Positions 42,568-50,915 of a stretch of 64,000 nucleotides of DNA are shown one piece after another (the first letter of the stretch is position 1; the number at the start of each line of letters is the position of its first letter). A model generated the notes under the pieces. That model was not told the origin of the DNA and made no database searches. It worked only from the letters and a program-made list of their open reading frames with translations. The DNA lies in NCBI GenBank assembly GCA_963791225.1, contig CAWBRV010000008.1:744001-808000 (forward strand), written 5' to 3'. The position numbers and the translations under genes are program-made. This DNA is from PALSA-612 sp963791225 (GTDB taxonomy: Bacteria; Actinomycetota; Thermoleophilia; Gaiellales; Gaiellaceae).

Positions 42568-45303
42568 GTGCCAGACGAGGGGGCGGTCGGGCGCCAGACC
42601 GAGTTGTCGCGGGTCGAGGCCTTCCTCGACGACGTGTCCTCCGGGCTCCGCGCCCTGACGATCGTGGGGCCGGCGGGGATCGGCAAGACGACCGTCTGGC
42701 AGGCGAGCGTGCGGCAGGCGACCGGACGAGGCTGGACCGTGCTCACCGCAGGGCCGAGCGGGGCCGAGGCGCAGCTCTCCTTCGCCGCCCTGGCCGACCT
42801 GCTCGACCCGATCGACCCTGCCGCTCTCGACGAACTGCCGCCGATCCAGCGGCGCGCAGTCGACGTCGCGCTCCTACGTGCGGACGCGGGCGGACAGCCG
42901 CTGGACAGGCTCGCGGTGTCCGCCGGCGTGCTCGCCCTGCTGCGTGCGCTCGACGGCCCCGTGCTCGTCGCGGTCGACGACGCCCAGTGGCTGGACGCGG
43001 CCACCGCGGACGTCGTCGCGTTCGCCCTCCGCCGCCTCGCGGAGCGCCCCGTCGGTGTACTCGTCTCCGTTCGCGACGAGGGAGAGCGGCCGCAGACGTT
43101 CGAGCAGTCGCTTCCGTCCGCGAGCCGGGACGAGATCCAGCTCGCCGGCCTCGGCGTGGCCGCGCTCCACGCGATCCTGAAACAGGAGCTCGGGCGCACG
43201 TTCCCGCGTCCGGTGCTCGTCAGGATCGCGTCCGCGAGCGGCGGCAACCCGTTCTACGCACTGGAGATCGCCCGCGAGCTGGACCGCCAAGGGACCCTGG
43301 CACCCGGTGCACGGCTACCGGTGCCGCAGGGTGTGCGCACGCTGACCCGGCGACGGCTCGAACGTCTGCCGGCCGAGACCCTCGAGGCCCTGCTCGTCGC
43401 CGCGAGCCTCTCTCGTCCGACTACGGCGCTCGTCGACGTGGCGGCTCTGGCGCCGGCAGAGGAGGTCGGGATCGTGCGCGTCGGCGAGGACGGGCGGGTG
43501 CGCTTCGGCCACCCGATCCTCGCCTCGGCCGTCTACGAGTCCGCGTCCGCAGATCGCCGACGGCGCGTCCACCAGGCGCTCGCCGGATGTCTGCCGGATC
43601 CCGAGGAGCGCGCCCGGCACCTCGCGCTCGCCGCTACGGGGCCGGACGCGGAGACGGCCGAGGCGCTCGATCGCGCCGTGGATCGGGTGGCCGCGCGAGG
43701 AGCCGCGGAGGCTGCAGTCGCGCTCAAGGAGCTCGCGCTGCGGATGACACCGCCGGAGGACGGGCAGGCCCTCGCCAGGCGCAGGCAGGACCTCGCCGAG
43801 CGGCTCTACTTCGCCGGCGATCCTGCGGGCGCCAGGCGCGAGCTCGAGCCGCTGGCCGACGCGCTTCCGGCCGGTGAGCGGCGTGCGAGCGTCCTGCTCG
43901 ACCTCGGCAGCGTGATCTGGGCGCAGGGCGACGTCGACCACGGTTTCGCGCTCCTCTCCCGGGCGCTCGAGGAGGCGGAGTCGCCCGCGCTGCGAGCCAG
44001 GATCCACTCGCGGATCTCGCTGACGGCCGACGACTGCGACGTCGGGCTTGAGCACGCCGCCGCGGCGCTGGAGCTGATCGACGAGCGCTCGGATCCGCTC
44101 CTGTACTCGTTCGCCCTGCACAACGAGGCGCGCTTCAGGCTGTACGCACGCGGCGAAGCCGACCACGAGGCGATCGAGCACGGCATGCTTCTCCAGCGGG
44201 AGGCCGCCGCCTGGGAGGTGAGCGCGGTTCCGGCGTACTGGGCCCGCGACTTCGACCAGTTCGACACCGCTCGCTCGCGGTTCGAGGGCCTTTTGCGCGT
44301 CTTCCGCGAGACCGGCGACGAAGCGCGCAGCTGCGCGGCGCTCGCCCATCTCGCGGTGCTCGAGGCCATGACCGGCAGGATGGATCGTGCCCGCGACCTG
44401 GCCGGTGAGGCGCTGGAGCTGGCCGAGCAGACCGGGCAGGAGACCTGGCACAACGTCGCCCTCTGGGCGCATGGACAGGTGTGCCTGCGCGGCGGTGAGA
44501 TCGACGAAGCTGGCAATGCCGGCGAGGAGATGCTGCGCCGGCTCGAGGCCCACCCGGACAGCACGATCGAGCGCATGGCCAGAGACGTGCTCGGCGTCGT
44601 CGCATTCGCCCGCGACGACGTCGAGGAGGCTGACCGGCAGCTGGCGCTCGCCGACGCCGTCGACGAGGCGCTCCATGTCCGAGAGCCTGCCAGCGAGCGG
44701 TTCCAGGCCGACCACGCCGAGGCGGTGATCGCGCTCGGAGACCTCGAACGCGCGGAGCGGCTCGTGGAGCGGCTCGAGCTGCGCGCCGAACGGCTCCCGC
44801 GCCCGTGGATCTGCGCGGTGGCCGCACGCGCCCGCGGGCTGCTCGAATCGGCGCGCGGCGACCTCGACGGCGCTCTGACGGGACTCGAGACGGCACTCGC
44901 GCGCCACGACGGTCTGGAGATGCCGGTGGAGCGGGGACGGACGCTGCTTGCTCTCGGCCGTCTGCTCCGCCGCCGCAAGGAGCGCCGGAAGGCGCGCTCG
45001 GCGCTGCAGGAGGCGCTGGAGCTCTTCGAGGACGCGGGCGCGCCGCACTGGGCCGAACGGGCAAGGGCGGAGCTGAGGCGGGTGCCCGTTCGCCGCGCCC
45101 CGGGCGATCTGACCGCAACCGAGGAGACGATCGCGCGACTCGCCGCAGCCGGGCTGACGAACCGGGCGATCGCGGAGCGCATCTACGTGAGCCCGAAGAC
45201 GGTCGAGTCGAACCTCGGGCGCGTCTACCGCAAGCTCGGCATCCACTCACGCGCGCAGCTCGGCCGCGCGATGGCGGAGCGGGAGCGAGTGAGCGAAACG
45301 TAG
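42568..45303 (+). CDS. Large LuxR-family transcriptional regulator with ATPase domain (LAL type)
   Basis: A 911-residue LAL regulator paralogous to the one at 4567-7326. Walker A GPAGIGKTT is at 34-42, and VAVDDAQWLDAATADVVAF is the Walker B region. LSFAALADLLDPI matches LSFAAVADLLHGI of the paralogue. A long helical-repeat region follows. The C-terminal helix-turn-helix is LTATEETIARLAAAGLTNRA to KLGIHSRAQL (about 848-900). GTG 42568 is chosen: it places VGRQTELSRVEAFL eight residues in, whereas the frame start at 42448 lies inside the divergent gene. It likely controls its exported-protein neighbours on both sides, which is inference. Confidence 0.88.
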   Translation: MPDEGAVGRQTELSRVEAFLDDVSSGLRALTIVGPAGIGKTTVWQASVRQATGRGWTVLTAGPSGAEAQLSFAALADLLDPIDPAALDELPPIQRRAVDVALLRADAGGQPLDRLAVSAGVLALLRALDGPVLVAVDDAQWLDAATADVVAFALRRLAERPVGVLVSVRDEGERPQTFEQSLPSASRDEIQLAGLGVAALHAILKQELGRTFPRPVLVRIASASGGNPFYALEIARELDRQGTLAPGARLPVPQGVRTLTRRRLERLPAETLEALLVAASLSRPTTALVDVAALAPAEEVGIVRVGEDGRVRFGHPILASAVYESASADRRRRVHQALAGCLPDPEERARHLALAATGPDAETAEALDRAVDRVAARGAAEAAVALKELALRMTPPEDGQALARRRQDLAERLYFAGDPAGARRELEPLADALPAGERRASVLLDLGSVIWAQGDVDHGFALLSRALEEAESPALRARIHSRISLTADDCDVGLEHAAAALELIDERSDPLLYSFALHNEARFRLYARGEADHEAIEHGMLLQREAAAWEVSAVPAYWARDFDQFDTARSRFEGLLRVFRETGDEARSCAALAHLAVLEAMTGRMDRARDLAGEALELAEQTGQETWHNVALWAHGQVCLRGGEIDEAGNAGEEMLRRLEAHPDSTIERMARDVLGVVAFARDDVEEADRQLALADAVDEALHVREPASERFQADHAEAVIALGDLERAERLVERLELRAERLPRPWICAVAARARGLLESARGDLDGALTGLETALARHDGLEMPVERGRTLLALGRLLRRRKERRKARSALQEALELFEDAGAPHWAERARAELRRVPVRRAPGDLTATEETIARLAAAGLTNRAIAERIYVSPKTVESNLGRVYRKLGIHSRAQLGRAMAERERVSET

Positions 45304-45311
45304 GGAAACAC
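45299..45311 (+). promoter_or_regulatory. Possible operator upstream of the collagen-like gene
   Basis: CGTAGGGAAACAC matches the minus strand at 42518-42506 (CGTAGGGAATCAC) in 12 of 13 bases. It overlaps the TAG stop of the LuxR gene and lies 71 bp before ATG 45382. Confidence 0.3.
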
Positions 45312-45381
45312 CCGCTGCCGTGCGGGAGGAGCCGACCTAGCCTCGTTTGCGTCCAATCCGACGACGCGAAAGGAGACGACG

Positions 45382-46104
45382 ATGAGACGGATCCTCCTCC
45401 GGCCCGGCCTCGGAGCCCTCGTTGTCGCAGGTGCACTCGCAGCGGCAGGAGCCGCCTACTCGACGATCCCCGACTCGGGCGGCGTGATCCACGGTTGCTA
45501 TGGGAAATCGGGCGGCGATCTCCGCGTGATCGACGCCACCGTGACGAACTGCGCCAAGACGGAGACGTCGCTGAACTGGGACGTCAAGGGCGCCACGGGG
45601 CCGGTGGGACCGCAGGGTGACCAGGGCCCCGCCGGACCGGCGGGACCTCAGGGGCCAGCGGGGCCGCAGGGACCACAAGGGCCGCAGGGACCACAAGGGC
45701 CTCACGGCCCGCAGGGGCCCCAGGGGCCGGCCGGCACGACGACCCACGGATACGTGGCGGCGAATGAGATCGGCACCCCCCTGACGACCTCCATGACATC
45801 TGTCCTCTCGATGAGCCTGCCCGCGGGTACGTACCTCGTCTCGGCTTCCGGCAGGATCCGGGAAAGCACCATCGGCAATGACCGGGATTGGGGCTGCACC
45901 CTGAGTGGCGACGAGGACTCCGCTCAAGACAGCAGGATGCTCGGCACGCAGGGACAGAACTCTGCGCCGTTCTCGCTGACGAACGCGATCACCCTGAGCA
46001 GCGCAGGCTCGGTGGAGGTCGACTGCACGACGTCGGACATACAGATGAAGGTCCTCGCGGACCGCATCGTCATGACGGCCTTGAGGGTGGACGCCCTGAA
46101 CTGA
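45382..46104 (+). CDS. Secreted collagen-like protein
   Basis: A 240-residue protein. The signal peptide ends near AAGAAYSTIP. The mature start IPDSGGVIHGCYGK to LRVIDATVTNC is a small Cys-containing module shared with the protein at 40149. It is followed by about 15 Gly-X-Y triplets (GPQGPQGPQGP-type, residues ~75-118) and a ~120-residue C-terminal domain (SMTSVLSMSLPAGTYLV to CTTSDIQMKVLADRIVM) that looks like a C1q/TNF-like beta sandwich. Such proteins form extracellular trimers. A CGAAAGGAGACGACG ribosome site precedes the ATG. It ends in a strong hairpin. Confidence 0.85.
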   Translation: MRRILLRPGLGALVVAGALAAAGAAYSTIPDSGGVIHGCYGKSGGDLRVIDATVTNCAKTETSLNWDVKGATGPVGPQGDQGPAGPAGPQGPAGPQGPQGPQGPQGPHGPQGPQGPAGTTTHGYVAANEIGTPLTTSMTSVLSMSLPAGTYLVSASGRIRESTIGNDRDWGCTLSGDEDSAQDSRMLGTQGQNSAPFSLTNAITLSSAGSVEVDCTTSDIQMKVLADRIVMTALRVDALN

Positions 46105-46110
46105 CGTCCC

Positions 46111-46148
46111 ATGAGCGGGGCGGCCCGGCGACGGGCCGCCCCGCTCAT
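46111..46148. terminator. Strong bidirectional hairpin between convergent genes
   Basis: ATGAGCGGGGCGGCCCG, a GCGA (GNRA) loop and CGGGCCGCCCCGCTCAT form a perfect 17 bp stem. It starts 6 bp after the collagen-like gene. The TGA of the convergent methyltransferase (46145-46147) lies inside the stem, so that message would end in a hairpin that includes its stop codon. Confidence 0.75.
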
Positions 46149-46720
46149 ACCGGGGACGAGCCGACCACGACGGCGAGATCCTGCTGCTGCCAGGCCACCG
46201 CTGCCCTGAAGCCTGCGTCTTCGAGCCAGGCGAGCAGGTCGGGCACGCGCTCCGGCAGGTCGTACTCTGGCGTGACCGGCGTCACTGCGTCCTCGGGACG
46301 TCCGGGGACGACGACGTCGCCGAGCACGAAGCGCCCGCCCGGCCGCAGCGAGCCCGCGACACGCCTGAAGAGGTCACGCTTTCCGTCCGTGTCGAGATGG
46401 TGGACGGCGAGCGCCGAGAAGACGAGGTCGAACGGGCCGCCCGGAAGCGGGTCCTCGATCCGGCGCACGACGAGCTCCGCGTTCTCCAGCATCGCCTCGC
46501 CAAGCATGTCGGGGCTCTCGTCGATGCCGACGAGGTGGGCCCTGGGGTGGACGGTCCGCACGGCCCGCGCGGTCACGCCTGTGCCCGTCCCGAGCTCCAG
46601 CATCCGCTCGACCGCGAGGCCCTCCGTTGCGGCTGCGACCTGGCGCTGGAGCTCGTCGAAGCCCGGGATCTCCCGCATCACCTCGTCATAGCTCGCAGGG
46701 TCGAAGTGGTACTGGCTCAC
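46145..46720 (-). CDS. Class I SAM-dependent methyltransferase
   Basis: A 191-residue methyltransferase. MLELGTGTGVTARAVRTVHP is the SAM loop, VGIDESPDMLGEA carries the ribose-binding acid, and FSALAVHHLDTDGKRDLFR and LRPGGRFVLGDVV are the later motifs. The start is GTG 46720, in a GTGA overlap with the end of fgd, so it is the third gene of the cofC-fgd unit. Substrate unknown. The long frame to 47362 is antisense or out of frame over fgd. Confidence 0.82.
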   Translation of the reverse strand: MSQYHFDPASYDEVMREIPGFDELQRQVAAATEGLAVERMLELGTGTGVTARAVRTVHPRAHLVGIDESPDMLGEAMLENAELVVRRIEDPLPGGPFDLVFSALAVHHLDTDGKRDLFRRVAGSLRPGGRFVLGDVVVPGRPEDAVTPVTPEYDLPERVPDLLAWLEDAGFRAAVAWQQQDLAVVVGSSPV

Positions 46721-47718
46721 CCGAGGCGTTCGTGCAGGAGCGGCAGCACGTCCGCGCAGAACTGCTCGAGGAAGCGGCGCTGGTCCTCGCCCGGGGCGTG
46801 GAAGACGAGGTGGTCGAAGCCGAGCCCGACGTACCATGCGATCTTCTCGACCACCTCGTCGGGATCGTTCGAGACGATGAAGCGCGTGTGGGCGCGGTCG
46901 GCGGCGGCATCCGCGAGCCGCTCCATCTCGATCGGGTCCTCGACACCGCTCTTCTCCTCCGGCGTCAGCGCGAGCGCGGCCCACCAGCGGCACGCGTCGT
47001 GCGCGAACTGCGCGTCGTGGTCGTAGGAGACCTTGATCTCGATGAACTTCGGCAGCGCGGCGGCGTCGCGACCCGCTTGCGTGGCGCCTTCGGCGAGGTT
47101 CGAGAGCAGCTCCTCGTACAGCTCCTGCTTCTTGCCGCTCGTGGCGATGAAGCCGTCGCCGACGCGCCCGGCGAGCTTGGCGGCGAGTGGCCCCGAGGCG
47201 GCGACGTAGATCGGCACCGGCTCGTCGGGGCGGTCGTAGATCGTCGCGCGGTCGGTTCGGTAGTAGTCGCCCTCGAACGTGACGCGCTCGTCCGTCCACA
47301 GCCGCCGGATCAGCTCGATCGCCTCGGCCAGGCGGAGGCGGCGCTCCTTCGCGCCCGGCCACTCGGCGCCGGTCGCCGGCGTCTCGTTCAGCGACTCGCC
47401 CGTCCCGACGCCGAGGAACACGCGCCCGGGGTTGAGGCAGGCGAGCGTTCCGAACGCCTGGGCCACGATCGCCGGCTGGTAGCGCATCGTCGGCGTCAGC
47501 ACGCTCGTGCCGAGGAGCGCCCGCGTCGTGCGCTCGCCGACGGCTCCGAGCCAGGTGAGGGCGGCCGGGCTGTGCCCGCCGTGGTGGCGCCAGGGCTGGA
47601 AGTGGTCGGAGACGGCGATCGAGTCGAGCCCGAGCTCCTCTGCGAGCACCGAGTAGTCGAGCAGCTCGCGCGGGCCGAACTGCTCCGCCGACGCCTTGTA
47701 GCCGAGAACCAGCGTCAT
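46717..47718 (-). CDS. fgd: F420-dependent glucose-6-phosphate dehydrogenase-like oxidoreductase
   Basis: A 333-residue luciferase-like protein close to mycobacterial FGD1 over its whole length. LGYKASAEQF begins both. SDHFQPWRH holds the catalytic-site His39 and Trp43. GVGTGESLNE carries the Glu of the active site, ATSGKKQELYEE and LTPEEKSGVEDPIEME the lysines that bind the sugar phosphate, and HTRFIVSNDPDEVVEKI the arginine. It should reduce F420 with glucose 6-phosphate. It is coupled to cofC by ATGA, which ties use of F420 to its synthesis. Confidence 0.9.
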   Translation of the reverse strand: MTLVLGYKASAEQFGPRELLDYSVLAEELGLDSIAVSDHFQPWRHHGGHSPAALTWLGAVGERTTRALLGTSVLTPTMRYQPAIVAQAFGTLACLNPGRVFLGVGTGESLNETPATGAEWPGAKERRLRLAEAIELIRRLWTDERVTFEGDYYRTDRATIYDRPDEPVPIYVAASGPLAAKLAGRVGDGFIATSGKKQELYEELLSNLAEGATQAGRDAAALPKFIEIKVSYDHDAQFAHDACRWWAALALTPEEKSGVEDPIEMERLADAAADRAHTRFIVSNDPDEVVEKIAWYVGLGFDHLVFHAPGEDQRRFLEQFCADVLPLLHERLG

Positions 47719-48290
47719 CCGGCTCCCTTTCTCAGCTCGGCGAGATCGTCCGGGGTGTCGACGTCGAAGGCGAGGCCGGGCACGTCGAGGATCCGCGCTG
47801 CGAGCCCTGCCTCCGCGGTCGCGTACGCGTGCACGGCGGCGCTCTGCGGCTCACCGAAGTGGGTCATGACCGCGCCGGCCGGGCGCATCGAGACGGCGTT
47901 CGTGCCGCCGTCGAGCGCGCGGGCGATCGCCATCCCTCGGTCGGGCGTCGCAGCGACGAGCGCGCGGACGTCGTCGGCCGTGATCCGGGGCAGGTCGGCC
48001 GAGACGACGGCTGCGATCGGCTCCGTCACCACCTCACGCATCGCCGCGGCGAGAGCGTCGTTCCAGGCCAGGCCGCCGTCGTCGAAGCGCGCCACGCCGT
48101 TCGGCGACAGCGACTCGGACGAGACGACCGTGATCGGCCCCACCTCTGCCTCCTTGACGGCCGCGAGGACGCCCTGCAGCAGCTCCAGCATCAGTGCCGC
48201 GCGCTCGTGCGCGCTGAGCACCGCCGCCAGGCGGCTCTTCGCGTCGTCGAGACGCTTGAGCGGGACGAGCACGTGGGCAGCGGCGGCCAC
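47715..48290 (-). CDS. cofC: 2-phospho-L-lactate / phosphoenolpyruvate guanylyltransferase (CofC/FbiD)
   Basis: A 191-residue CofC/FbiD. VLVPLKRLDDAKSRLA is the GTP-binding start, followed by AVVSADLPRITADDVRAL and FDVDTPDDLAEL near the end. It makes the GDP- or GTP-activated phospho-lactate or PEP intermediate for CofD. In actinobacteria PEP is the known substrate. The start is GTG 48290, six bases after TAAGGT. It is divergent from fbiC with 35 bp between the starts. Confidence 0.93.
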   Translation of the reverse strand: MAAAAHVLVPLKRLDDAKSRLAAVLSAHERAALMLELLQGVLAAVKEAEVGPITVVSSESLSPNGVARFDDGGLAWNDALAAAMREVVTEPIAAVVSADLPRITADDVRALVAATPDRGMAIARALDGGTNAVSMRPAGAVMTHFGEPQSAAVHAYATAEAGLAARILDVPGLAFDVDTPDDLAELRKGAG

Positions 48291-48296
48291 TGCGGC

Positions 48297-48302
48297 ACCT
48301 TA
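48297..48302 (-). promoter_or_regulatory. -10-like box for cofC-fgd
   Basis: TAAGGT on the minus strand is six bases upstream of GTG 48290. It lies within the expected -35 zone of the fbiC promoter. Confidence 0.45.
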
Positions 48303-48313
48303 TCCCCGAGACG

Positions 48314-48319
48314 TATCCT
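48314..48319 (+). promoter_or_regulatory. -10-like box for fbiC
   Basis: TATCCT is followed by CACCGC and GTG 48326, a leaderless arrangement. The two F420 promoters share a 35 bp intergenic region. Confidence 0.5.
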
Positions 48320-48325
48320 CACCGC

Positions 48326-50683
48326 GTGCTTCCCCCGCACGAAGCTCTCGCGCTCGTCGAGGCCGACGCGGCCGACCTGCTCGCGCCTGCGCAGGCGCTG
48401 CGAGCGCAGGGGAAGGGCGATCTCGTCACCTACTCGCCCAAGGTCTTCATCCCGCTGACGAAGCTCTGCCGCGACGTCTGCCACTACTGCACGTTCGCGG
48501 CCCCGCCCAGGCGCGGCGAGCGCGCGTACCTGACGGCCGACGAGGTGCTCGGGATCGCGCGCGCGGGCGCCGAGGCCGGCTGCAAGGAAGCGCTGTTCAC
48601 GCTCGGCGACAAGCCCGAGCGTCGCTACCGGGCCGCGCGCGAGGAGTTGGCTGCGCTCGGCTGCGAGACGACGATCGAGTACCTGGTACGCATGTGCCGG
48701 CTCGTGCTCGACGAGACGGGGCTGCTGCCGCACGCGAATCCAGGCGTGATGAGCCGCGAGGAGCTTCGTGCGCTGCGCGAGGTCACGGCCTCGCAGGGGA
48801 TCATGCTCGAGACCGCGTCCGACCGGCTCTCGGAGCGCGGCGGCCCGCACTTCGGCTCGCCCGACAAGGTGCCCGCCGTCCGGCTCGAGACGCTGCGCCT
48901 CGCCGGCGAGGAGCGGATCCCCTTCACGAGCGGGATCCTGATCGGGATCGGCGAGACACGGCGCGAGCGGATCGAGGCTCTGCTGGCCATCCGCGAGCTG
49001 CACGAGCGGCACGGGCATGTCCAGGAGGTGATCGTGCAGAACTTCCGCGCCAAGCCCGGCACGCTGATGGCCGACCGCGACGAGCCCTCGCTCGACGAGC
49101 TGCTCTGGACGGCGGCCGCGGCGCGGCTCGTGCTCGGGCCGGACATGAACGTCCAGTGCCCGCCCAACCTGAGCTACGACGACTTCCCACGGCTCCTCGA
49201 AGCCGGCATCAACGACTGGGGCGGCGTCTCGCCCGTCACGATCGACCACGTCAACCCCGAGGCACCGTGGCCGGAGCTCGAGCGGCTCTCGGCGGCGACG
49301 CGCGCGGCCGGCCTCGAACTCGCGCCGCGCCTGCCGGTCTACCCCGAGTACCTCGACTCCGGGTGGCTCGACCCGGGCGTGCTCCCGGCCGTACTTCGCG
49401 CGTCCGATTCGCTCGGCCTTGCCCGCGAGGACGGCTGGAGCCCGGGCGACGACCGGCCCGTCCCGTTCGTCCCCCGCGACGCGCTGCCCGTCGACACCTC
49501 GGACGAGCTCGGCGAAGAGGAGATCGTCCGGCTCTTCCGCGCGCGCGGCGAGGAGCGGCAACGCGTCTTCGCCGCGGCCGACCGCCTGCGCCGGGAGGTG
49601 AACGGCGACGTCGTCAGCTACGTCGTCACGCGGAACATCCAGTACACGAACGTCTGCTACTTCAAGTGCGGCTTCTGCGCGTTCTCGAAGGGCAAGTTGG
49701 CGGAGAACCTGCGCGGCCCCGCGTACCTCGTCCCGCACGACGAGATCGTCCGCCGGGTCGAGGAGGCGTGGGAGCGCGGCGCCACCGAGGTCTGCCTCCA
49801 GGGCGGCATCCATCCGTCCTTCGACGGCGACTACTACGAGTCCGTCGTTCGCGTGATCAAGGACGCGGTGCCCGAGATCCACGTGCACGCGTTCTCGGCG
49901 CTCGAGATCTGGCAGGGCGCGGCGACGCTCGGGCTCCCGTTGCGGGACTACCTGGAGAAGCTGCGCGACGCCGGTCTCGCCTCCCTGCCCGGGACGGCGG
50001 CCGAGATCCTCGACGACGAGGTGCGCGCCGTGATCTGCCCGGACAAGGTCACGACCGACCAGTGGCTCGAGGTGCACGACACCGCGCACCGCGTCGGCCT
50101 GCGCTCGAACAACACGATCATGTACGGGCACGTCGAGCGGCCGGTGAGCTGGGCGCGGCACCTGCTACGCGTGCGCGAGCAGCAGCAGCGCACGGGCGGG
50201 TTCACCGAGTTCGTGCCGCTCCCGTTCGTGCACATGGAAGCACCGATGTACCTCAAGGGCCGGGCGCGGCAGGGACCGACGTTCGGCGAGATGCTGCTCA
50301 TGCACTCGGTCGGCCGGCTCGCGCTGCATCCGTGGATCGAGAACGTGCAGATCTCGTGGGTAAAGGCGGGGCCCGACGGCGTCGCGGCTGCGCTGCGGGC
50401 GGGCGTGAACGACCTCGGCGGCACGCTGATGAACGAGTCGATCTCGCGAGCGGCCGGCGCCGCGTTCGGCCAGGAGATGCCGCCCGAGCGCATGGAGGCG
50501 ATGATCCGCGGCGCCGGCCGCGTCCCGCGCCAGCGGACGACGCTCTACGGCACGGCCGACGCGGAGCGCGTCGCGGCCTCGTTCGCCGCCGCTCCGCTCG
50601 CGGAGCCGCTGAACCCGCCTGTCGACACGAACGGGCTGCGCCGGCCGGTCCGGCTCGTCCGTCCGGGTCTCGCAGTGGCTTAG
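48326..50683 (+). CDS. fbiC: FO synthase FbiC (fused CofG-CofH)
   Basis: A 785-residue fusion of two radical SAM halves. The CofG half has CRDVCHYC (Cys48, 52, 55). The CofH half has CYFKCGFC (Cys444, 448, 451). Each binds a 4Fe-4S cluster. Together they make 7,8-didemethyl-8-hydroxy-5-deazariboflavin (Fo) from 5-amino-6-ribitylamino-uracil and tyrosine. The length matches FbiC of actinobacteria. Start GTG 48326 lacks a Shine-Dalgarno. Its TAG stop overlaps the left end of an inverted-repeat element. Confidence 0.96.
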   Translation: MLPPHEALALVEADAADLLAPAQALRAQGKGDLVTYSPKVFIPLTKLCRDVCHYCTFAAPPRRGERAYLTADEVLGIARAGAEAGCKEALFTLGDKPERRYRAAREELAALGCETTIEYLVRMCRLVLDETGLLPHANPGVMSREELRALREVTASQGIMLETASDRLSERGGPHFGSPDKVPAVRLETLRLAGEERIPFTSGILIGIGETRRERIEALLAIRELHERHGHVQEVIVQNFRAKPGTLMADRDEPSLDELLWTAAAARLVLGPDMNVQCPPNLSYDDFPRLLEAGINDWGGVSPVTIDHVNPEAPWPELERLSAATRAAGLELAPRLPVYPEYLDSGWLDPGVLPAVLRASDSLGLAREDGWSPGDDRPVPFVPRDALPVDTSDELGEEEIVRLFRARGEERQRVFAAADRLRREVNGDVVSYVVTRNIQYTNVCYFKCGFCAFSKGKLAENLRGPAYLVPHDEIVRRVEEAWERGATEVCLQGGIHPSFDGDYYESVVRVIKDAVPEIHVHAFSALEIWQGAATLGLPLRDYLEKLRDAGLASLPGTAAEILDDEVRAVICPDKVTTDQWLEVHDTAHRVGLRSNNTIMYGHVERPVSWARHLLRVREQQQRTGGFTEFVPLPFVHMEAPMYLKGRARQGPTFGEMLLMHSVGRLALHPWIENVQISWVKAGPDGVAAALRAGVNDLGGTLMNESISRAAGAAFGQEMPPERMEAMIRGAGRVPRQRTTLYGTADAERVAASFAAAPLAEPLNPPVDTNGLRRPVRLVRPGLAVA

Positions 50684-50914
50684 TGCCGCACCAGGCGGTG
50701 TCCTCCGACTTCTGGAACGCGATCACACGGCGCGCTGCCTTCCCGCTCCGGCTGCGGCCGAGCCGCGACCTCCGCTCCTGGGCCGGCTCTGTCGAGCCTA
50801 CGCCGGCTGCGTCCTCAGTCGCGCCCGTATTTGCCAATACGAACGCTCCCTGCGTCCTTGCATCGCTTGGTGCTCGCGCCGCAGAAGCTCGCCAACACCA
50901 CCTGGAGCGGCACT
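50682..50914. mobile_element. MITE-like element with imperfect terminal inverted repeats
   Basis: The left end AGTGCCGCACCAGGCGGTGT (50682-50701) and the reversed right end AGTGCCGCTCCAGGTGGTGT (50914-50895) match in 18 of 20 bases. A weaker match continues inwards (CTTCTG, GCGA, CAC). The 233 bp holds no gene. A small palindrome CGTATT-TGCC-AATACG lies near 50826-50841. Its left end includes the last two bases of fbiC's TAG, and the CoA ligase ATG begins two bases after its right end. No clear target duplication is seen. Confidence 0.55.
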
Positions 50915-50915
50915 G

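Noticed and set aside
50298..50837. 179-codon minus-strand frame over the fbiC end and the MITE
   Set aside because: It is mostly antisense to fbiC and shows no family motifs.
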